From assembly GCA_964454015.1 (NCBI GenBank), contig CAYVQF010000001.1, positions 124,001 to 188,000 of the forward strand: DNA of 64,000 bases, given 5' to 3'. The notes beneath the pieces were generated by a model. That model did no database searches and was not told the origin of the DNA. It saw only the letters and a list, made by a program, of their open reading frames with translations. Below, in pieces: positions 25,161 through 34,554 of this stretch. Positions within the stretch are counted from its first letter, which is position 1. Each line of letters starts with the position of its first letter. The stretch comes from CAYVQF01 sp964454015 (GTDB taxonomy: Bacteria > Myxococcota_A > Bradymonadia > UBA4248). Position numbers and translations under genes: made by a program.

Positions 25161-27953
25161 ATGGCCAAGGCTGACCAAAGCAGGAGGATTGAGGGGCGTC
25201 GCCAAGTGGGATGGCACTGGGTGGCTGGGCTGCTGTTGGTGGCGGGAACGTTGACGGTGCTGTCGTTGACCGTGGCCCGGGCGCAGGTCCGGGGTGTGGT
25301 GTCATCGGTGAGCATCGAAGGCGATGCCGAGGCGTGGACCACTGAAGTGATCACGATGTCGCCTTATGAGGTGCGGGACTTCGTGGCCGTGGCCAGCGGC
25401 AATGTAGTGGGTGGGGTGGCTGCCGCAGCGCTGGCCAAGGTGCAGCGCTTGCCGCACGCCGACTTGGTTCAGGTGCGCTGTGCCCTGGCTGATGGCGACC
25501 TCGTGCTTGGCGAGGCGATGCTGCGCTGGTTGGCACAGAAGGCTGAGGTCGAGAGGGTGCGGGGCCAGGCAGCCTATGCGCTGGCCACGCTGCTGGACGC
25601 GCGGGGAGCTTTGGAAGAGGCGCTGGCGGTCTTGGAAGCGGCGCCGGCGGCGGTGATTCCAGGCGACTACGCAGCCTTCGCCCGAGCTCGTCTGCTGTGG
25701 CAGCTCGCGCGGCGTGAGGAGGCGCTCGTGTCGGTGAGGCAGGTCATTTCGCAGCGTTCGAGCCCGCTCTACCATGAGGCCGTTTTGGCCGAGGCGCGTT
25801 TGTTATTCGAGCTCGAGGCATGGCCTGCGGCAGAGCGCGCGTTGAGCCGACTGCTGGAGAGCTACCCGGATCAGCCACAGCGACCCAACTTACTTCTGTG
25901 GCGTGCGCGCGCGCGCATGGCCCAGGGGCAGACAAGTGGCGCCGTGAGTGATCTGGCCTGGATCATCGATCAGTGGCCGTGGACTCGGGCGGCTGATGCG
26001 GCTGAGGCCTTGGTGGAGGAGCTGAGGGGGCAAGGCGTCGCGGTGCCAAGGCCGACTTGGGAGGAGCGCTTCGCCCGAGCCGATCGTCTGCGGCGCGGCC
26101 GACACTGGACCCTGGCGGAGTCAGCCATGCTGGCGTTGGGGGGAGAGGATGCGTCTTTGAGCGCGGCGCAGGGCTTGCGGCTGGAGGTGCAGTTGGCGCG
26201 CAACGCATACGAGTCGAGCGACTATGCGAAGGCCTTGCCGCTGTGGCAGGCGCTCGTGGCGCGCTGTGATGCGGGGCAGAAAGTGCCAGAGATGGGATGT
26301 CGGGTGGTGCACAACTATGTGGTTCGCACGCTCAACTACATGGGTCGGTACGATGATGCGTTGACGGCGCTCAGGGCGCGCGACCGTGTGCTGGCGCGGC
26401 GGCAACAGGCGGAACACCTGTTGACCTTTTTGCGGGACAATGGGCGTTTTGCCGAAGCGCTGGCGTTGTGGAACGAGAGCGCGACGGAGCGAGACAAGGG
26501 GAGCTGGGACTATGCCTTTTTGACGTTCTTGGCGGGCGATTTCGAGGCTGCTGCGGCGCGCTTCGCGACGTTGGCAGCGAGCCAGCGCGGGCGCCAGTGG
26601 GCGCGGATGCGGTATTGGCAGGGTCGTGCACTGATGGCGCAAGGCCTGGGTGAGGAGGCGCGGTCGATCTTTGCCGAGATCGATGAGCACTATGCGATGG
26701 ATTACTACGGTGTGCTGGCGCGCAGCAGGATGGCAGAGATCGCCCACGGACAAGTGCGGCTATCGCCTGGCGGGGATGGGGAGGAGGGGGTCGGGTCGGC
26801 GCAGTGGATTGGCGCGGATGGGCAGATATTTTGGGAGGGCCCGCCTTGGGAGCAGGGCCGCCATCGCGACGTGGCGACGTCGTCGAGTGTGCGCCATGAG
26901 GGTTGCGGTCCGCGGTGGTCTGAGGCCTACCTGGACGGTCACAAGTCCCGCGGCGCGCTGGCGCGGGCCGAGGCGGTGCTGGGCGAGCTTTTCCCCCGGT
27001 TGTCGCGGGCGCATTTCCTTCATGAGTTGGGTATGGACGCGGAGGCACGGTGGGAGCTGCGGGATGTGGTGCTCGAGTACCGGGGCTTACAGCGCGTGGC
27101 GGGAGGCCGCAAGCGCCCGGGGTTGGGTAAGCCCTGGGCGCTGTCTCTGAGCATGGATGGCCATTTGGTGGACAATCGCGGTGGCGGCAGTGGGGTGTGG
27201 GGCATCGAGACGAAGGAGCGTCGTTTTCCTGTGCCGAGTGGAAAGGCCGAGCAAAGCGCCTTGGCCTTACGGCAGCGCGCGATTTTGGAGCGGGAGAGCG
27301 AGATCTGGCGCTTGCTTCGGCCGGCGCTCAAGGAGGTGGGAGACTACCACATGGTGCGCCGCCAGGCGCGCGTCGGCCTGTTGGGTTTGCCAGGGGGGCC
27401 GGCGGCACAGCAGTGGTCCGATGCCTATCCGCGGGCATTTCCCGAGGAGGTGGAGCGCCAGTGTGGTGCCGAGGGTCTCAACCCTTATCTCATTTGGTCT
27501 TTGATGAACGTGGAGAGCGGATTCAACCCCGACTCGGTGTCCCATGCGAACGCCCGTGGTTTGTTGCAAGTGATCCCGATGACAGGGATCAAGATCGCGA
27601 CCAGCATTGGACAGGATCCCTACGGCCCTTATGACCTCATGGATTATCAGGTGTCGATACGCTTTGGCGTTTGGTATTTTGCGCGCCTGGTCGAGAAGTT
27701 TCACGGGCGGCATTTTTTGGCCATGGCCGGTTATAACGGGGGGCCCCACCAGGTGGCACGTTGGCTGACCCAGCGGGGCACGGCGATGGATCTGGATGCC
27801 TTCGTCGAGACGATTCCTTTCAATGAGGCGCGGAACTACGTGCAGAAGGCCACGCGCTACCTGGGTGTGTACCAGCGGATTTATGAAGGGAGTGCGCGTC
27901 TCTATGTTGGGAATCGCTTGGACGGGCGATTCCTTCCGCAGCCCAATTATTGA
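25161..27953 (+). CDS. Slt70-like soluble lytic transglycosylase with TPR solenoid
   Basis: A 930-residue periplasmic enzyme that cleaves peptidoglycan glycan strands to 1,6-anhydromuropeptides. A basic N-terminus and membrane/signal segment (WVAGLLLVAGTLTVLSL) are followed by a long helical superhelix, with TPR-like units such as LAAVLEAAP- and AERALSRLLESYP-type repeats at residues about 100-500. The catalytic SLT domain is at about 760-920: LIWSLMNVESGFNPDSVSHA, whose Glu is the acid/base, then NARGLLQVIPMTG, and the late MAGYNGGPHQVARWL and NEARNYVQKATRYL. E. coli Slt70 is 645 residues, so this solenoid is larger. The start ATG at 25161 has GGAGG just upstream. Confidence 0.88.
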   Translation: MAKADQSRRIEGRRQVGWHWVAGLLLVAGTLTVLSLTVARAQVRGVVSSVSIEGDAEAWTTEVITMSPYEVRDFVAVASGNVVGGVAAAALAKVQRLPHADLVQVRCALADGDLVLGEAMLRWLAQKAEVERVRGQAAYALATLLDARGALEEALAVLEAAPAAVIPGDYAAFARARLLWQLARREEALVSVRQVISQRSSPLYHEAVLAEARLLFELEAWPAAERALSRLLESYPDQPQRPNLLLWRARARMAQGQTSGAVSDLAWIIDQWPWTRAADAAEALVEELRGQGVAVPRPTWEERFARADRLRRGRHWTLAESAMLALGGEDASLSAAQGLRLEVQLARNAYESSDYAKALPLWQALVARCDAGQKVPEMGCRVVHNYVVRTLNYMGRYDDALTALRARDRVLARRQQAEHLLTFLRDNGRFAEALALWNESATERDKGSWDYAFLTFLAGDFEAAAARFATLAASQRGRQWARMRYWQGRALMAQGLGEEARSIFAEIDEHYAMDYYGVLARSRMAEIAHGQVRLSPGGDGEEGVGSAQWIGADGQIFWEGPPWEQGRHRDVATSSSVRHEGCGPRWSEAYLDGHKSRGALARAEAVLGELFPRLSRAHFLHELGMDAEARWELRDVVLEYRGLQRVAGGRKRPGLGKPWALSLSMDGHLVDNRGGGSGVWGIETKERRFPVPSGKAEQSALALRQRAILERESEIWRLLRPALKEVGDYHMVRRQARVGLLGLPGGPAAQQWSDAYPRAFPEEVERQCGAEGLNPYLIWSLMNVESGFNPDSVSHANARGLLQVIPMTGIKIATSIGQDPYGPYDLMDYQVSIRFGVWYFARLVEKFHGRHFLAMAGYNGGPHQVARWLTQRGTAMDLDAFVETIPFNEARNYVQKATRYLGVYQRIYEGSARLYVGNRLDGRFLPQPNY

Positions 27954-28032
27954 TCGTTGCCGTCGTAGATGGCTCGTGGCGGCGCATGGCATGGGCGGTG
28001 ACTCATGTGCCGAGTGCGCGCGTGCGTGGGGC

Positions 28033-28941
28033 TCAGAAGCTCAGGGTCCATGCCACGCCGGCCCCGCGGTCGACTCCCAGGGGCGAGAGCTGCCACGACG
28101 TGGTGGTGGCTTGGGCGATGCCTTCTGGGCTTTCGCTTTGGGGGGGGAGGACGTTGCGGCGCCTGGGTTCGTAGTGGTAGACGCCATGTAGGCTTCCCCC
28201 TAGATAGAGGGCGGCGAAGGCGATGGCGCCACCGATCTGGACCTGTTGCCAGGCGACGGCGGCGCGTCTTTCGGCGGGGGTGAAGGTGAAGGTATCGCCG
28301 CGGACGACCTCGACCATGGAGGCGCCGAGGGCGGAGACCCCGATGGCGGCGAGCTGCAGTGACAAGAAGGTGATTCCCCAGGCCCAATCTTCATTTTGAA
28401 ATTGCCCGGCGCCGAAGGGTACGAAGTTGATCCAGAATTGGTTCTCCGTCTCCTCGACGACGACATAGAGGGTTTCAACGACCACGCCCTGGATGCGTCC
28501 TTTGGCGATGCGGATCTGGCGCAGCTCCTCGGCATGCTGCATTTGGATGTCATCGATGAAGGTGATCAGGGAGGTGGGGATGTCAATGACGGCGCCGGCG
28601 ACGAAGTCGGGGTCGAGCCTGAGCATGTCGAGCAAGGTTGCCTGGGCGGCGTGGAGGTCGCCGAGTTCGTGTTGGGCGACACCCACCAGGAGTAAGGCCT
28701 CGATCTCCTGTTCAAGGGGCAGACAATTTTGCGGCGCGAGGAGGGGGCGCAGGTGGCGCAAGACTTCGAGGTATTGTCGGCGCACGTAGGCTGACTCGGC
28801 TCGGGCGATGTCGCTCTGCATGGTGGCGGTGTCAGGGCACTGGGCAAAAGCGCGCGCCGGCATGACGGCGGCGAGCGTGCAGCTCCCCAAGATGGCCAGG
28901 AGGAGGGTGGACTGAGTGACCTTCAGGCAAGAGGAGAGCAT
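28033..28941 (-). CDS. Secreted or envelope protein with TPR-like region and C-terminal membrane segments, unknown
   Basis: A 302-residue protein. A signal peptide (TLLLAILGSCTLAAVMPARAFA) is followed by a mature start with Cys. Residues about 35-130 resemble a short TPR array, with ARAESAYVRRQYLEVLRHLR-like packing. Two hydrophobic helices at about 195-215 (WGITFLSLQLAAIGVSALGA) and 240-260 (IGGAIAFAALYLGGSLHGVY) follow a YHYEPRRR loop. This layout, TPR plus a pair of membrane segments, is often seen in uncharacterised myxobacterial envelope proteins. The ATG at 28941 is chosen because it places the signal peptide at the start; the frame is open further upstream. It converges on the transglycosylase gene. 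Confidence 0.65.
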   Translation of the reverse strand: MLSSCLKVTQSTLLLAILGSCTLAAVMPARAFAQCPDTATMQSDIARAESAYVRRQYLEVLRHLRPLLAPQNCLPLEQEIEALLLVGVAQHELGDLHAAQATLLDMLRLDPDFVAGAVIDIPTSLITFIDDIQMQHAEELRQIRIAKGRIQGVVVETLYVVVEETENQFWINFVPFGAGQFQNEDWAWGITFLSLQLAAIGVSALGASMVEVVRGDTFTFTPAERRAAVAWQQVQIGGAIAFAALYLGGSLHGVYHYEPRRRNVLPPQSESPEGIAQATTTSWQLSPLGVDRGAGVAWTLSF

Positions 28942-29359
28942 GGTGAGGGCATCGTCGTGAGAGCACTGTTTGCGCCACCGAGGCTGGGGCAGCATAGCAC
29001 TGCGCCGCGCCGTCGCCAATCGAAGCGTTGGGGCTCATCGCCTCGGTCGCATGGGTAGGCGTCGGGGGGACGTGGAATTTTGGCGCGTCTTTGCTTTGCT
29101 TCGAGTGGCATGCGCGCTGTCAGCGGCCCCCGTTGTAACGCCCTTGGCCAGGGGTTGTCCTCGAGACGCGTGGGGCCGCCGTGACGCCCAGCGGCGCGTG
29201 GTTCCCAGAAGAAAGCGCGGATTTTCAATTGTGTGGAAGGGGCATTGACGTTGGCGTGGGGGGTTGGTAGCGTGTTGAGGATGTGTGCCTGGGGCGGTGG
29301 TTCGGAAGCCGGCGCAGCGCGCAGGTTGAGTTCTTTTGCCAAGTTTGGGGAGCGTCTGC
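28942..29359. other. 418 bp divergent intergenic region
   Basis: It lies between a minus-strand envelope gene and a plus-strand amidohydrolase lipoprotein. A promoter-like pair is listed separately. An open frame of 92 codons (28970-29248, plus) is very Arg-rich with no ribosome binding site and looks random. I see no RNA gene or repeat in it. Confidence 0.5.
29245..29273 (+). promoter_or_regulatory. Candidate sigma-70-type promoter for the amidohydrolase lipoprotein
   Basis: TTGACG (29245-29250) and TAGCGT (29268-29273) are separated by exactly 17 bp. It lies about 85 bp before the start codon at 29360, leaving a leader of about 80 bases. Pattern match only. Confidence 0.4.
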
Positions 29360-32300
29360 ATGTTACGAAGATATCTGGTGCTGTGGTGTGTGGCACTGAT
29401 CGCCACGTTGGGTGTGGTGACCGGCTGTGATGATGATCCCAAGAAGAGCGTCGATGTCACCGATGTGACGGACACTGCAGAGACGCAGGATGTAGACGGT
29501 GTCGATGGCACGGAGGTGGATGACACGACCGATGCGGATGACACGACGGACGTTCCGCCGACAGACGTGGACGATGTCAGTGATTTCACGGACATCACAG
29601 ACGTTAGCGACACGAGTGACACTGAGCCCGACGTGGTCGAGCCGGAGCGCGAGATCTGTGACAATGTTTTGCCGACGCCGGCCGCTGGTGCTGTATGTAC
29701 GGTGAGCGCGGGTAACGCTGTTTTGATGTTGGAAGGTGTGATCCTCGCCGGGGACAAGATCTATGAGAATGGCCGGGTCGTCATCGACAAGACCGATGGC
29801 TTGGGCCGCATTACGTGCGTTGGCTGTGATTGCGTGGCGGCTGGTGCCACGGTGGTGAGCTGCCCCAACGGCGTGGTTTCTCCTGGCCTCATCAACACCC
29901 ACGATCACATCACCTTCTGTGAGTTGGCGCCTGCCGCCCATGGCACGGAGCGCTACGATCACCGTCATGAGTGGCGTCGGGGTCTGCACGGCAAGACCAA
30001 GCTCAATACGCCTGGTGGTTCCAACCCGCTGTGGGGAGAGGTGCGCATGGCCCTGGGCGGCTCGACCAGTATTGCCGGTTCGGGTGGTGCCAACGGGATG
30101 TTGCGCAACTTGGACAAGGCCAACCAGTTGGAAGGTTTGACTGGCGTCAACGTCGACTATCGCACCTTCCCCCTGGGTGACTCCAACGGCACCCAGCTTT
30201 CGACGGGTTGTGGTTACCCTGCCATCGACGCCGAGAGCCGGGTCGAGTCGGCTGGTATCTACCACGCTCATATCGCTGAGGGCATCAACACGGTGACCCG
30301 CAACGAGTTCCTCTGCACCACGGATGCGCAAGCGGGTGCCCGTAACTTGGTGCGCGCCAACACTTCAGTCGTGCACGGCGTCGGCCTTCTGGCGGCGGAC
30401 ATCCAGCATATGGCCATGGTGAACGCGAAGCTGGTGTGGTCGCCGCGCTCCAACGTCGACCTCTACGGCAACACTGCCCAGATGTTACTGTTCAAGAATC
30501 TCGGCGTGACCATTGCGCTCGGGACGGACTGGTCGGCGTCGGGTTCGATGAACATGTTGCGCGAGCTGGCCTGTGCCGACTATCTCAACGCCTACCACTT
30601 CAACAACGCTTTCTCCGATTATGAGCTGTGGATGATGGCCACCTACAATGCGGCCATTGCCATGGGCGCCGAGACCCAGATCGGGCTGTTGCGCGAAGGT
30701 TACGTCGCCGACATCGCCATCTTCGATGGCCGTGAGAAGGCTGACTATCGGGCCATCATCGAGGGGACCGTGGAGGGTACCAACCTGGTGCTGCGTGGCG
30801 GCAAGCCGCTGACAGGTGACAAGCCTGTGGTAGACGGGATCCTCGGCGCGCGGGCTGCGCAGTGCGAGGCCGAGACGGTTTGTGGCGTGCAGAAAGCGGT
30901 GTGCTTGGAGCTGGATACGGGGATCAAGCTCTCGAACTTGAAGAGCCAAGTGGGGGCGGGTGCCTACGGCCTGCACTACTGTGGTGTGCCTCTCAACGAG
31001 CCGAGCTGCGTGCCGCTGCGTCCAGGTGAGTATGGGGTGAGCATGGCCAACGATCGCGATGGCGATGGCGTGCCCGATGACCAAGACAACTGCCCCGATG
31101 TCTTCAACCCGATTCGTCCTGGCATCGACAACGGCGTCCAGCCGGACACCGATGGCGACGGTATTGGCGATGCTTGTGATCCCTGTCCCTTCGTAGCGGG
31201 CACGGTGTGCGAGCGTCCCAGTGCTGGGGATCGCGATGGTGACACCATCCCCGATTTGGAAGACAACTGCCCCACGGTCTACAACCCGGATCAGCTCGAC
31301 ACGGATGGCGACGGGATGGGTGACGCTTGTGACCCCTGTCCTCTGGTGGCCAACCCGGGTGGCGCACCGTGTCCCTTCACGGTCTATGAAATCAAGAAGA
31401 AAGAGGTTGCCCAAGGGACGGCCATCGAGATTGATGATGTGATCGTCACGGCGGTGGTCTCTGGCAATCGCGGCTTCTTCGTGCAGGTGGATCCGGCGGC
31501 GTCGATCTACGATGGCGTCGACTATTCGGGTCTCTACGTCTATCTGGGCACCTCCTACACGGGCACCATGCCGCAGGTGGGCGACAAGGTGAAGGTGCGA
31601 GGGTCGCTCGGTGAATACTTTGCGCAGCTTCAACTCAGTGGCCAGGTGCAGGTGACCATCGATGCTTCTTATTCGGGTGGGGTGCCAGCGGCGACGGTGG
31701 TGACTCCGGCTCAAGTGGCGACGGGCGGGGCTCGCGCTGAAGCGTTGGAAGGCGTGTTGATCGATGTGGGCGCGGTGACGGTGACTGACATTGCCCCGCC
31801 GACTGGCCACACGGGGCACAACACGACCAACGAGTTCGTCGTGACGGGCAACCTGCGGGTGGATCCGCTGTTGTACGTGGTCGAGCCCTTCCCCACGTTG
31901 AATCAGGAGCTGACCGGACTCAAGGGCGTGCTGCGTTGGGCCAACGAAATGACCAAGCTCTCGCCGCGTTCTGGAAACGATGTCGTCGCCGGACCACCGG
32001 AGCTGGTCGCCCTCGAGCCGTCTCTGGTCTATGTCCAGGCGGGCGCAGGCGTCGGCAGCACCAACCCACCTCTCATCGCACGCATGAGCCGCACGGTAGA
32101 CGCCAACACGACGGTGGCCTTGGTCTATGGCACTGGTCTGAGCGGTCCGAACAGCGTGACCATCCCGGCGGGGCAGGATCGGGTCGAAGTGACCTTGTCC
32201 GGTGCGACAGCGAGCGCGACGCCTGCGGTGATCACGGCGTCCTATGCTGGGGTCGAGAAGAGCGCGAATGTGCGGGTTTACGGTGCAGCGGAGGCCCGCG

Positions 32301-33073
32301 AAGTGCTTGCGTTGAACCCGGGTTCGGCGTTGGTACCCCTTTCGGTGGCGGTGACCTTCACGGTCGACATTTCTCTGCCGGCACCGACGGGTGGCCAGGT
32401 GGTGACCCTGAGTGCGCCAGGTGGTTCGGTGCAAGTGCCGGCGACGGTGACCGTTCCGGCCGGCGCGATGCGGACGACCTTCGAGGTGCAAGGGGTGTCG
32501 GTGGCGGAGAACGTGGTGCTCACGGCGAGCATTGGCGCTTCGCAGCAGAGCGCGACCCTGACGGTGGTGGAGAACATCATCCCAGGGACCATCGTGTTCT
32601 GGGATTTCGATCTGCAGAACCTCACCCCCTCTGAAGGGGCAGGCGTGGCCCGGCGTGGCTCGGCCAACACCAATGAGTCTTACTTCGGCGGGAACCCAAG
32701 CACGGGTTCGGCTTGGAGTTTGGCGGGTTGGGGAACCTCTGCGGTCTTTGCTGAGAACAGCTACTTCGAGTTTGAAGTGGACGCTTCGGAGCATACGGAT
32801 ATCGCGATGGCTTTCGACGTCCGTCGTTCCGACACGGGCCCGAAACAATTCGTGGTGCGCTACGCCGTAGGCGCTGGGAGCTTCAGCGAAGCTCCGGGAA
32901 CGGTGACGCCGCTGGCGCTCAACACCCTGTTCCAGTCCTTTGCAGTGACGCTGCCGGCTGGCGCGAACAACGCTGAGACGCTGCGCATTCGTTTGCACGG
33001 CTATGACGCGTCGAGTGTCAATGGTGCCTTCCGCATCGACAATGTGTTGATTGACGGCGTGGTTGCCCCGTAG
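29360..33073 (+). CDS. Large amidohydrolase lipoprotein with calcium repeats and beta domains
   Basis: A 1237-residue lipoprotein. The lipobox is VVTGC (Cys at about residue 23), then an Asp/Thr-rich linker of about 70 residues. The amidohydrolase domain (about 110-510) has HxH at residues 181 and 183 (INTHDHITF), a His in YHAHIAEG, another in VVHGVGL and an Asp in ALGTDWSASGSMN, so all metal-ligand positions of the superfamily appear present. Thrombospondin type-3 calcium repeats (residues about 563-665; DRDGDGVPDDQDNCPD, DTDGDGIGDACD) follow, then an OB-like domain (EIDDVIVTAVVSGNRGFFVQ), Ig-like strands and a C-terminal beta-sandwich. The substrate is unknown; deaminases and cyclic-amide hydrolases share the fold. 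It is likely on the outer membrane surface, and the calcium repeats likely act as a spacer. The start is set by the lipobox. A hairpin terminator follows. Confidence 0.85.
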   Translation: MLRRYLVLWCVALIATLGVVTGCDDDPKKSVDVTDVTDTAETQDVDGVDGTEVDDTTDADDTTDVPPTDVDDVSDFTDITDVSDTSDTEPDVVEPEREICDNVLPTPAAGAVCTVSAGNAVLMLEGVILAGDKIYENGRVVIDKTDGLGRITCVGCDCVAAGATVVSCPNGVVSPGLINTHDHITFCELAPAAHGTERYDHRHEWRRGLHGKTKLNTPGGSNPLWGEVRMALGGSTSIAGSGGANGMLRNLDKANQLEGLTGVNVDYRTFPLGDSNGTQLSTGCGYPAIDAESRVESAGIYHAHIAEGINTVTRNEFLCTTDAQAGARNLVRANTSVVHGVGLLAADIQHMAMVNAKLVWSPRSNVDLYGNTAQMLLFKNLGVTIALGTDWSASGSMNMLRELACADYLNAYHFNNAFSDYELWMMATYNAAIAMGAETQIGLLREGYVADIAIFDGREKADYRAIIEGTVEGTNLVLRGGKPLTGDKPVVDGILGARAAQCEAETVCGVQKAVCLELDTGIKLSNLKSQVGAGAYGLHYCGVPLNEPSCVPLRPGEYGVSMANDRDGDGVPDDQDNCPDVFNPIRPGIDNGVQPDTDGDGIGDACDPCPFVAGTVCERPSAGDRDGDTIPDLEDNCPTVYNPDQLDTDGDGMGDACDPCPLVANPGGAPCPFTVYEIKKKEVAQGTAIEIDDVIVTAVVSGNRGFFVQVDPAASIYDGVDYSGLYVYLGTSYTGTMPQVGDKVKVRGSLGEYFAQLQLSGQVQVTIDASYSGGVPAATVVTPAQVATGGARAEALEGVLIDVGAVTVTDIAPPTGHTGHNTTNEFVVTGNLRVDPLLYVVEPFPTLNQELTGLKGVLRWANEMTKLSPRSGNDVVAGPPELVALEPSLVYVQAGAGVGSTNPPLIARMSRTVDANTTVALVYGTGLSGPNSVTIPAGQDRVEVTLSGATASATPAVITASYAGVEKSANVRVYGAAEAREVLALNPGSALVPLSVAVTFTVDISLPAPTGGQVVTLSAPGGSVQVPATVTVPAGAMRTTFEVQGVSVAENVVLTASIGASQQSATLTVVENIIPGTIVFWDFDLQNLTPSEGAGVARRGSANTNESYFGGNPSTGSAWSLAGWGTSAVFAENSYFEFEVDASEHTDIAMAFDVRRSDTGPKQFVVRYAVGAGSFSEAPGTVTPLALNTLFQSFAVTLPAGANNAETLRIRLHGYDASSVNGAFRIDNVLIDGVVAP

Positions 33074-33124
33074 ATGTTGGGGATCGCAGGCGGGTCTTTT
33101 TGTCCGCTGTGATAGGCAGAACGC

Positions 33125-33161
33125 AAAAAGGCCGGCTCCTCTAGAGGAGCCGGCCTTTTTT
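33125..33161. terminator. Bidirectional rho-independent terminator
   Basis: A perfect 26-base inverted repeat (33130-33155, centred on CTAG) is flanked by an A run at 33125-33129 and a T run at 33156-33161. It ends both the plus-strand amidohydrolase transcript and the convergent minus-strand eno transcript. It is the clearest terminator in the window. Confidence 0.92.
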
Positions 33162-33194
33162 CATGACTCGCCGCGGAAGGCGAAGGGCCTGCTG

Positions 33195-34484
33195 CTAGCC
33201 TTTGACCATGAGGACGTCGCGGCCGCGGTAGGTGGCGATGGGGCCGAGCTCTTCTTCGATGCGCAAAAGCTGGTTGAACTTGGCGATGCGCTCGGAGCGG
33301 CACAGGCTGCCGGTTTTGATCATGTCAGCGCTGGTGGCGACGGCGAGGTCGGCGATGAAGGTGTCCTCGGTTTCGCCAGAGCGGTGGCTGATGATGGCGG
33401 CGTTGGCGTGACGGTGGGCCAGATGAATGGTGTCCATGGTCTCGGTCAAGGTGCCGATCTGGTTGAGCTTGATGAGGATGGCGTTGGCAGCGTTGGTCGC
33501 CAAACCCTTGGTGAGTCGCTCGACGTTGGTGACGTAGAGATCGTCGCCGACCACTCGGAGGCGCTTGCCGAGGCGCTCGGTAAAGAGTGACCAGCCTTCC
33601 CAGTCGTTCTGATCCATGGGATCCTCGACGGAGATGACGGGGTATTTGCCGAAGAGCTCAGCGTAATAGTCGACGATTTCTTGGCGGTTGAGTTCGAGCC
33701 CCTCGCCGACCAACTTGTAGGTATTGCTCTTGGCGTCGAAGTACTCCGAGGCGGCGCAGTCGACGGCCAGGAAGACGTCTTGCCCGGCTTTGTATCCGGC
33801 GCGATCGATGGCCTGCATGATGAGCTGGAAGGCCTGGTCGGCGCCCGAGACGCTAGGGGCAAAGCCGCCTTCGTCGCCGACGGCGGTGACGAGCTTCATC
33901 TCGCGGAGGACGTCTTTGAGGCTGTGGAAGATTTCGGCACCAGCGCGCAGGGCTTCGGCAAAAGAGCCGGCGCCGACAGGAGCGATCATGAACTCTTGGA
34001 TGTCGAGGTTGTTGTCGGCGTGCTGCCCGCCGTTGATGACGTTGAAGATGGGGACGGGGAGAGAGCGGGCGTGGACACCGCCGAGGTAGCGGTAGAGGGG
34101 CATCTGCAAGGTTTCGGCGACGGCCACGGCGCAGGCCATGGAGACACCGAGGATGGCGTTGGCGCCGAGCATGGCCTTGTTCTGGGTGTCGTCGAGCTGG
34201 CGCATGGTGTGATCGACGAAGGCCTGATCCATGGCATCGAGGCCGAGGAGTTCGGGGCCGATGACGTCGCGGACGTTGGAGACGGCCTTTTGCACGCCTT
34301 TGCCGCGGTAGCGCTTGGCGTCTTTGTCGCGCAGCTCGATGGCCTCGTATTCACCGGTGGAGGCGCCGCTGGGTACGGCAGCGCGGCCGCTGACGCCGCT
34401 GGCCAGGCCGACCTCGACTTCGATGGTAGGGTTGCCCCGGGAGTCGAGAATTTCGCGGGCAGTGATTTCTACGATTTCTGTCAT
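33195..34484 (-). CDS. eno: Enolase
   Basis: A 429-residue glycolytic enzyme interconverting 2-phosphoglycerate and phosphoenolpyruvate. Family sequences seen are ITAREILDSRGNPTIEVEV at the N-terminus, the Mg-binding loop around SGASTGEYEAIELRD, FNVINGGQHADNNLDIQEFM, VSVEDPMDQNDWEGW and the signature ILIKLNQIGTLTETMDTI, followed by SHRSGETEDTFIADLAV. The start is the ATG at 34484; reading on upstream adds about 150 codons of low-complexity Ser/Thr/Pro sequence that is not enolase. The catalytic Lys and acidic residues are in place. Cytoplasmic. Confidence 0.98.
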   Translation of the reverse strand: MTEIVEITAREILDSRGNPTIEVEVGLASGVSGRAAVPSGASTGEYEAIELRDKDAKRYRGKGVQKAVSNVRDVIGPELLGLDAMDQAFVDHTMRQLDDTQNKAMLGANAILGVSMACAVAVAETLQMPLYRYLGGVHARSLPVPIFNVINGGQHADNNLDIQEFMIAPVGAGSFAEALRAGAEIFHSLKDVLREMKLVTAVGDEGGFAPSVSGADQAFQLIMQAIDRAGYKAGQDVFLAVDCAASEYFDAKSNTYKLVGEGLELNRQEIVDYYAELFGKYPVISVEDPMDQNDWEGWSLFTERLGKRLRVVGDDLYVTNVERLTKGLATNAANAILIKLNQIGTLTETMDTIHLAHRHANAAIISHRSGETEDTFIADLAVATSADMIKTGSLCRSERIAKFNQLLRIEEELGPIATYRGRDVLMVKG

Positions 34485-34513
34485 GATCCAATCCTTTGTG
34501 CTTGAGGTCGTCA

Positions 34514-34531
34514 CTTCGCCTTGGGGCGAAG
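34514..34531. other. Hairpin upstream of eno
   Basis: CTTCGCC (34514-34520) and GGCGAAG (34525-34531) form a perfect 7 bp stem with the loop TTGG. It lies 30-47 bp before the eno start codon, between eno and the upstream minus-strand gene. No T run follows on either strand, so an RNA leader structure for eno is likelier than a terminator. Confidence 0.4.
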
Positions 34532-34554
34532 GATCGCGTTGACGGAGCGATTGT

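Noticed and set aside
28970..29248. Open frame of 92 codons in the 418 bp intergenic region
   Set aside because: Arg-rich random composition and no ribosome binding site.
30485..32998. Long antisense open frame of 837 codons inside the amidohydrolase gene
   Set aside because: It is Arg/His/Gln-rich with no domain and mirrors the codon bias of the true gene on the other strand, a common artefact in GC-rich DNA.
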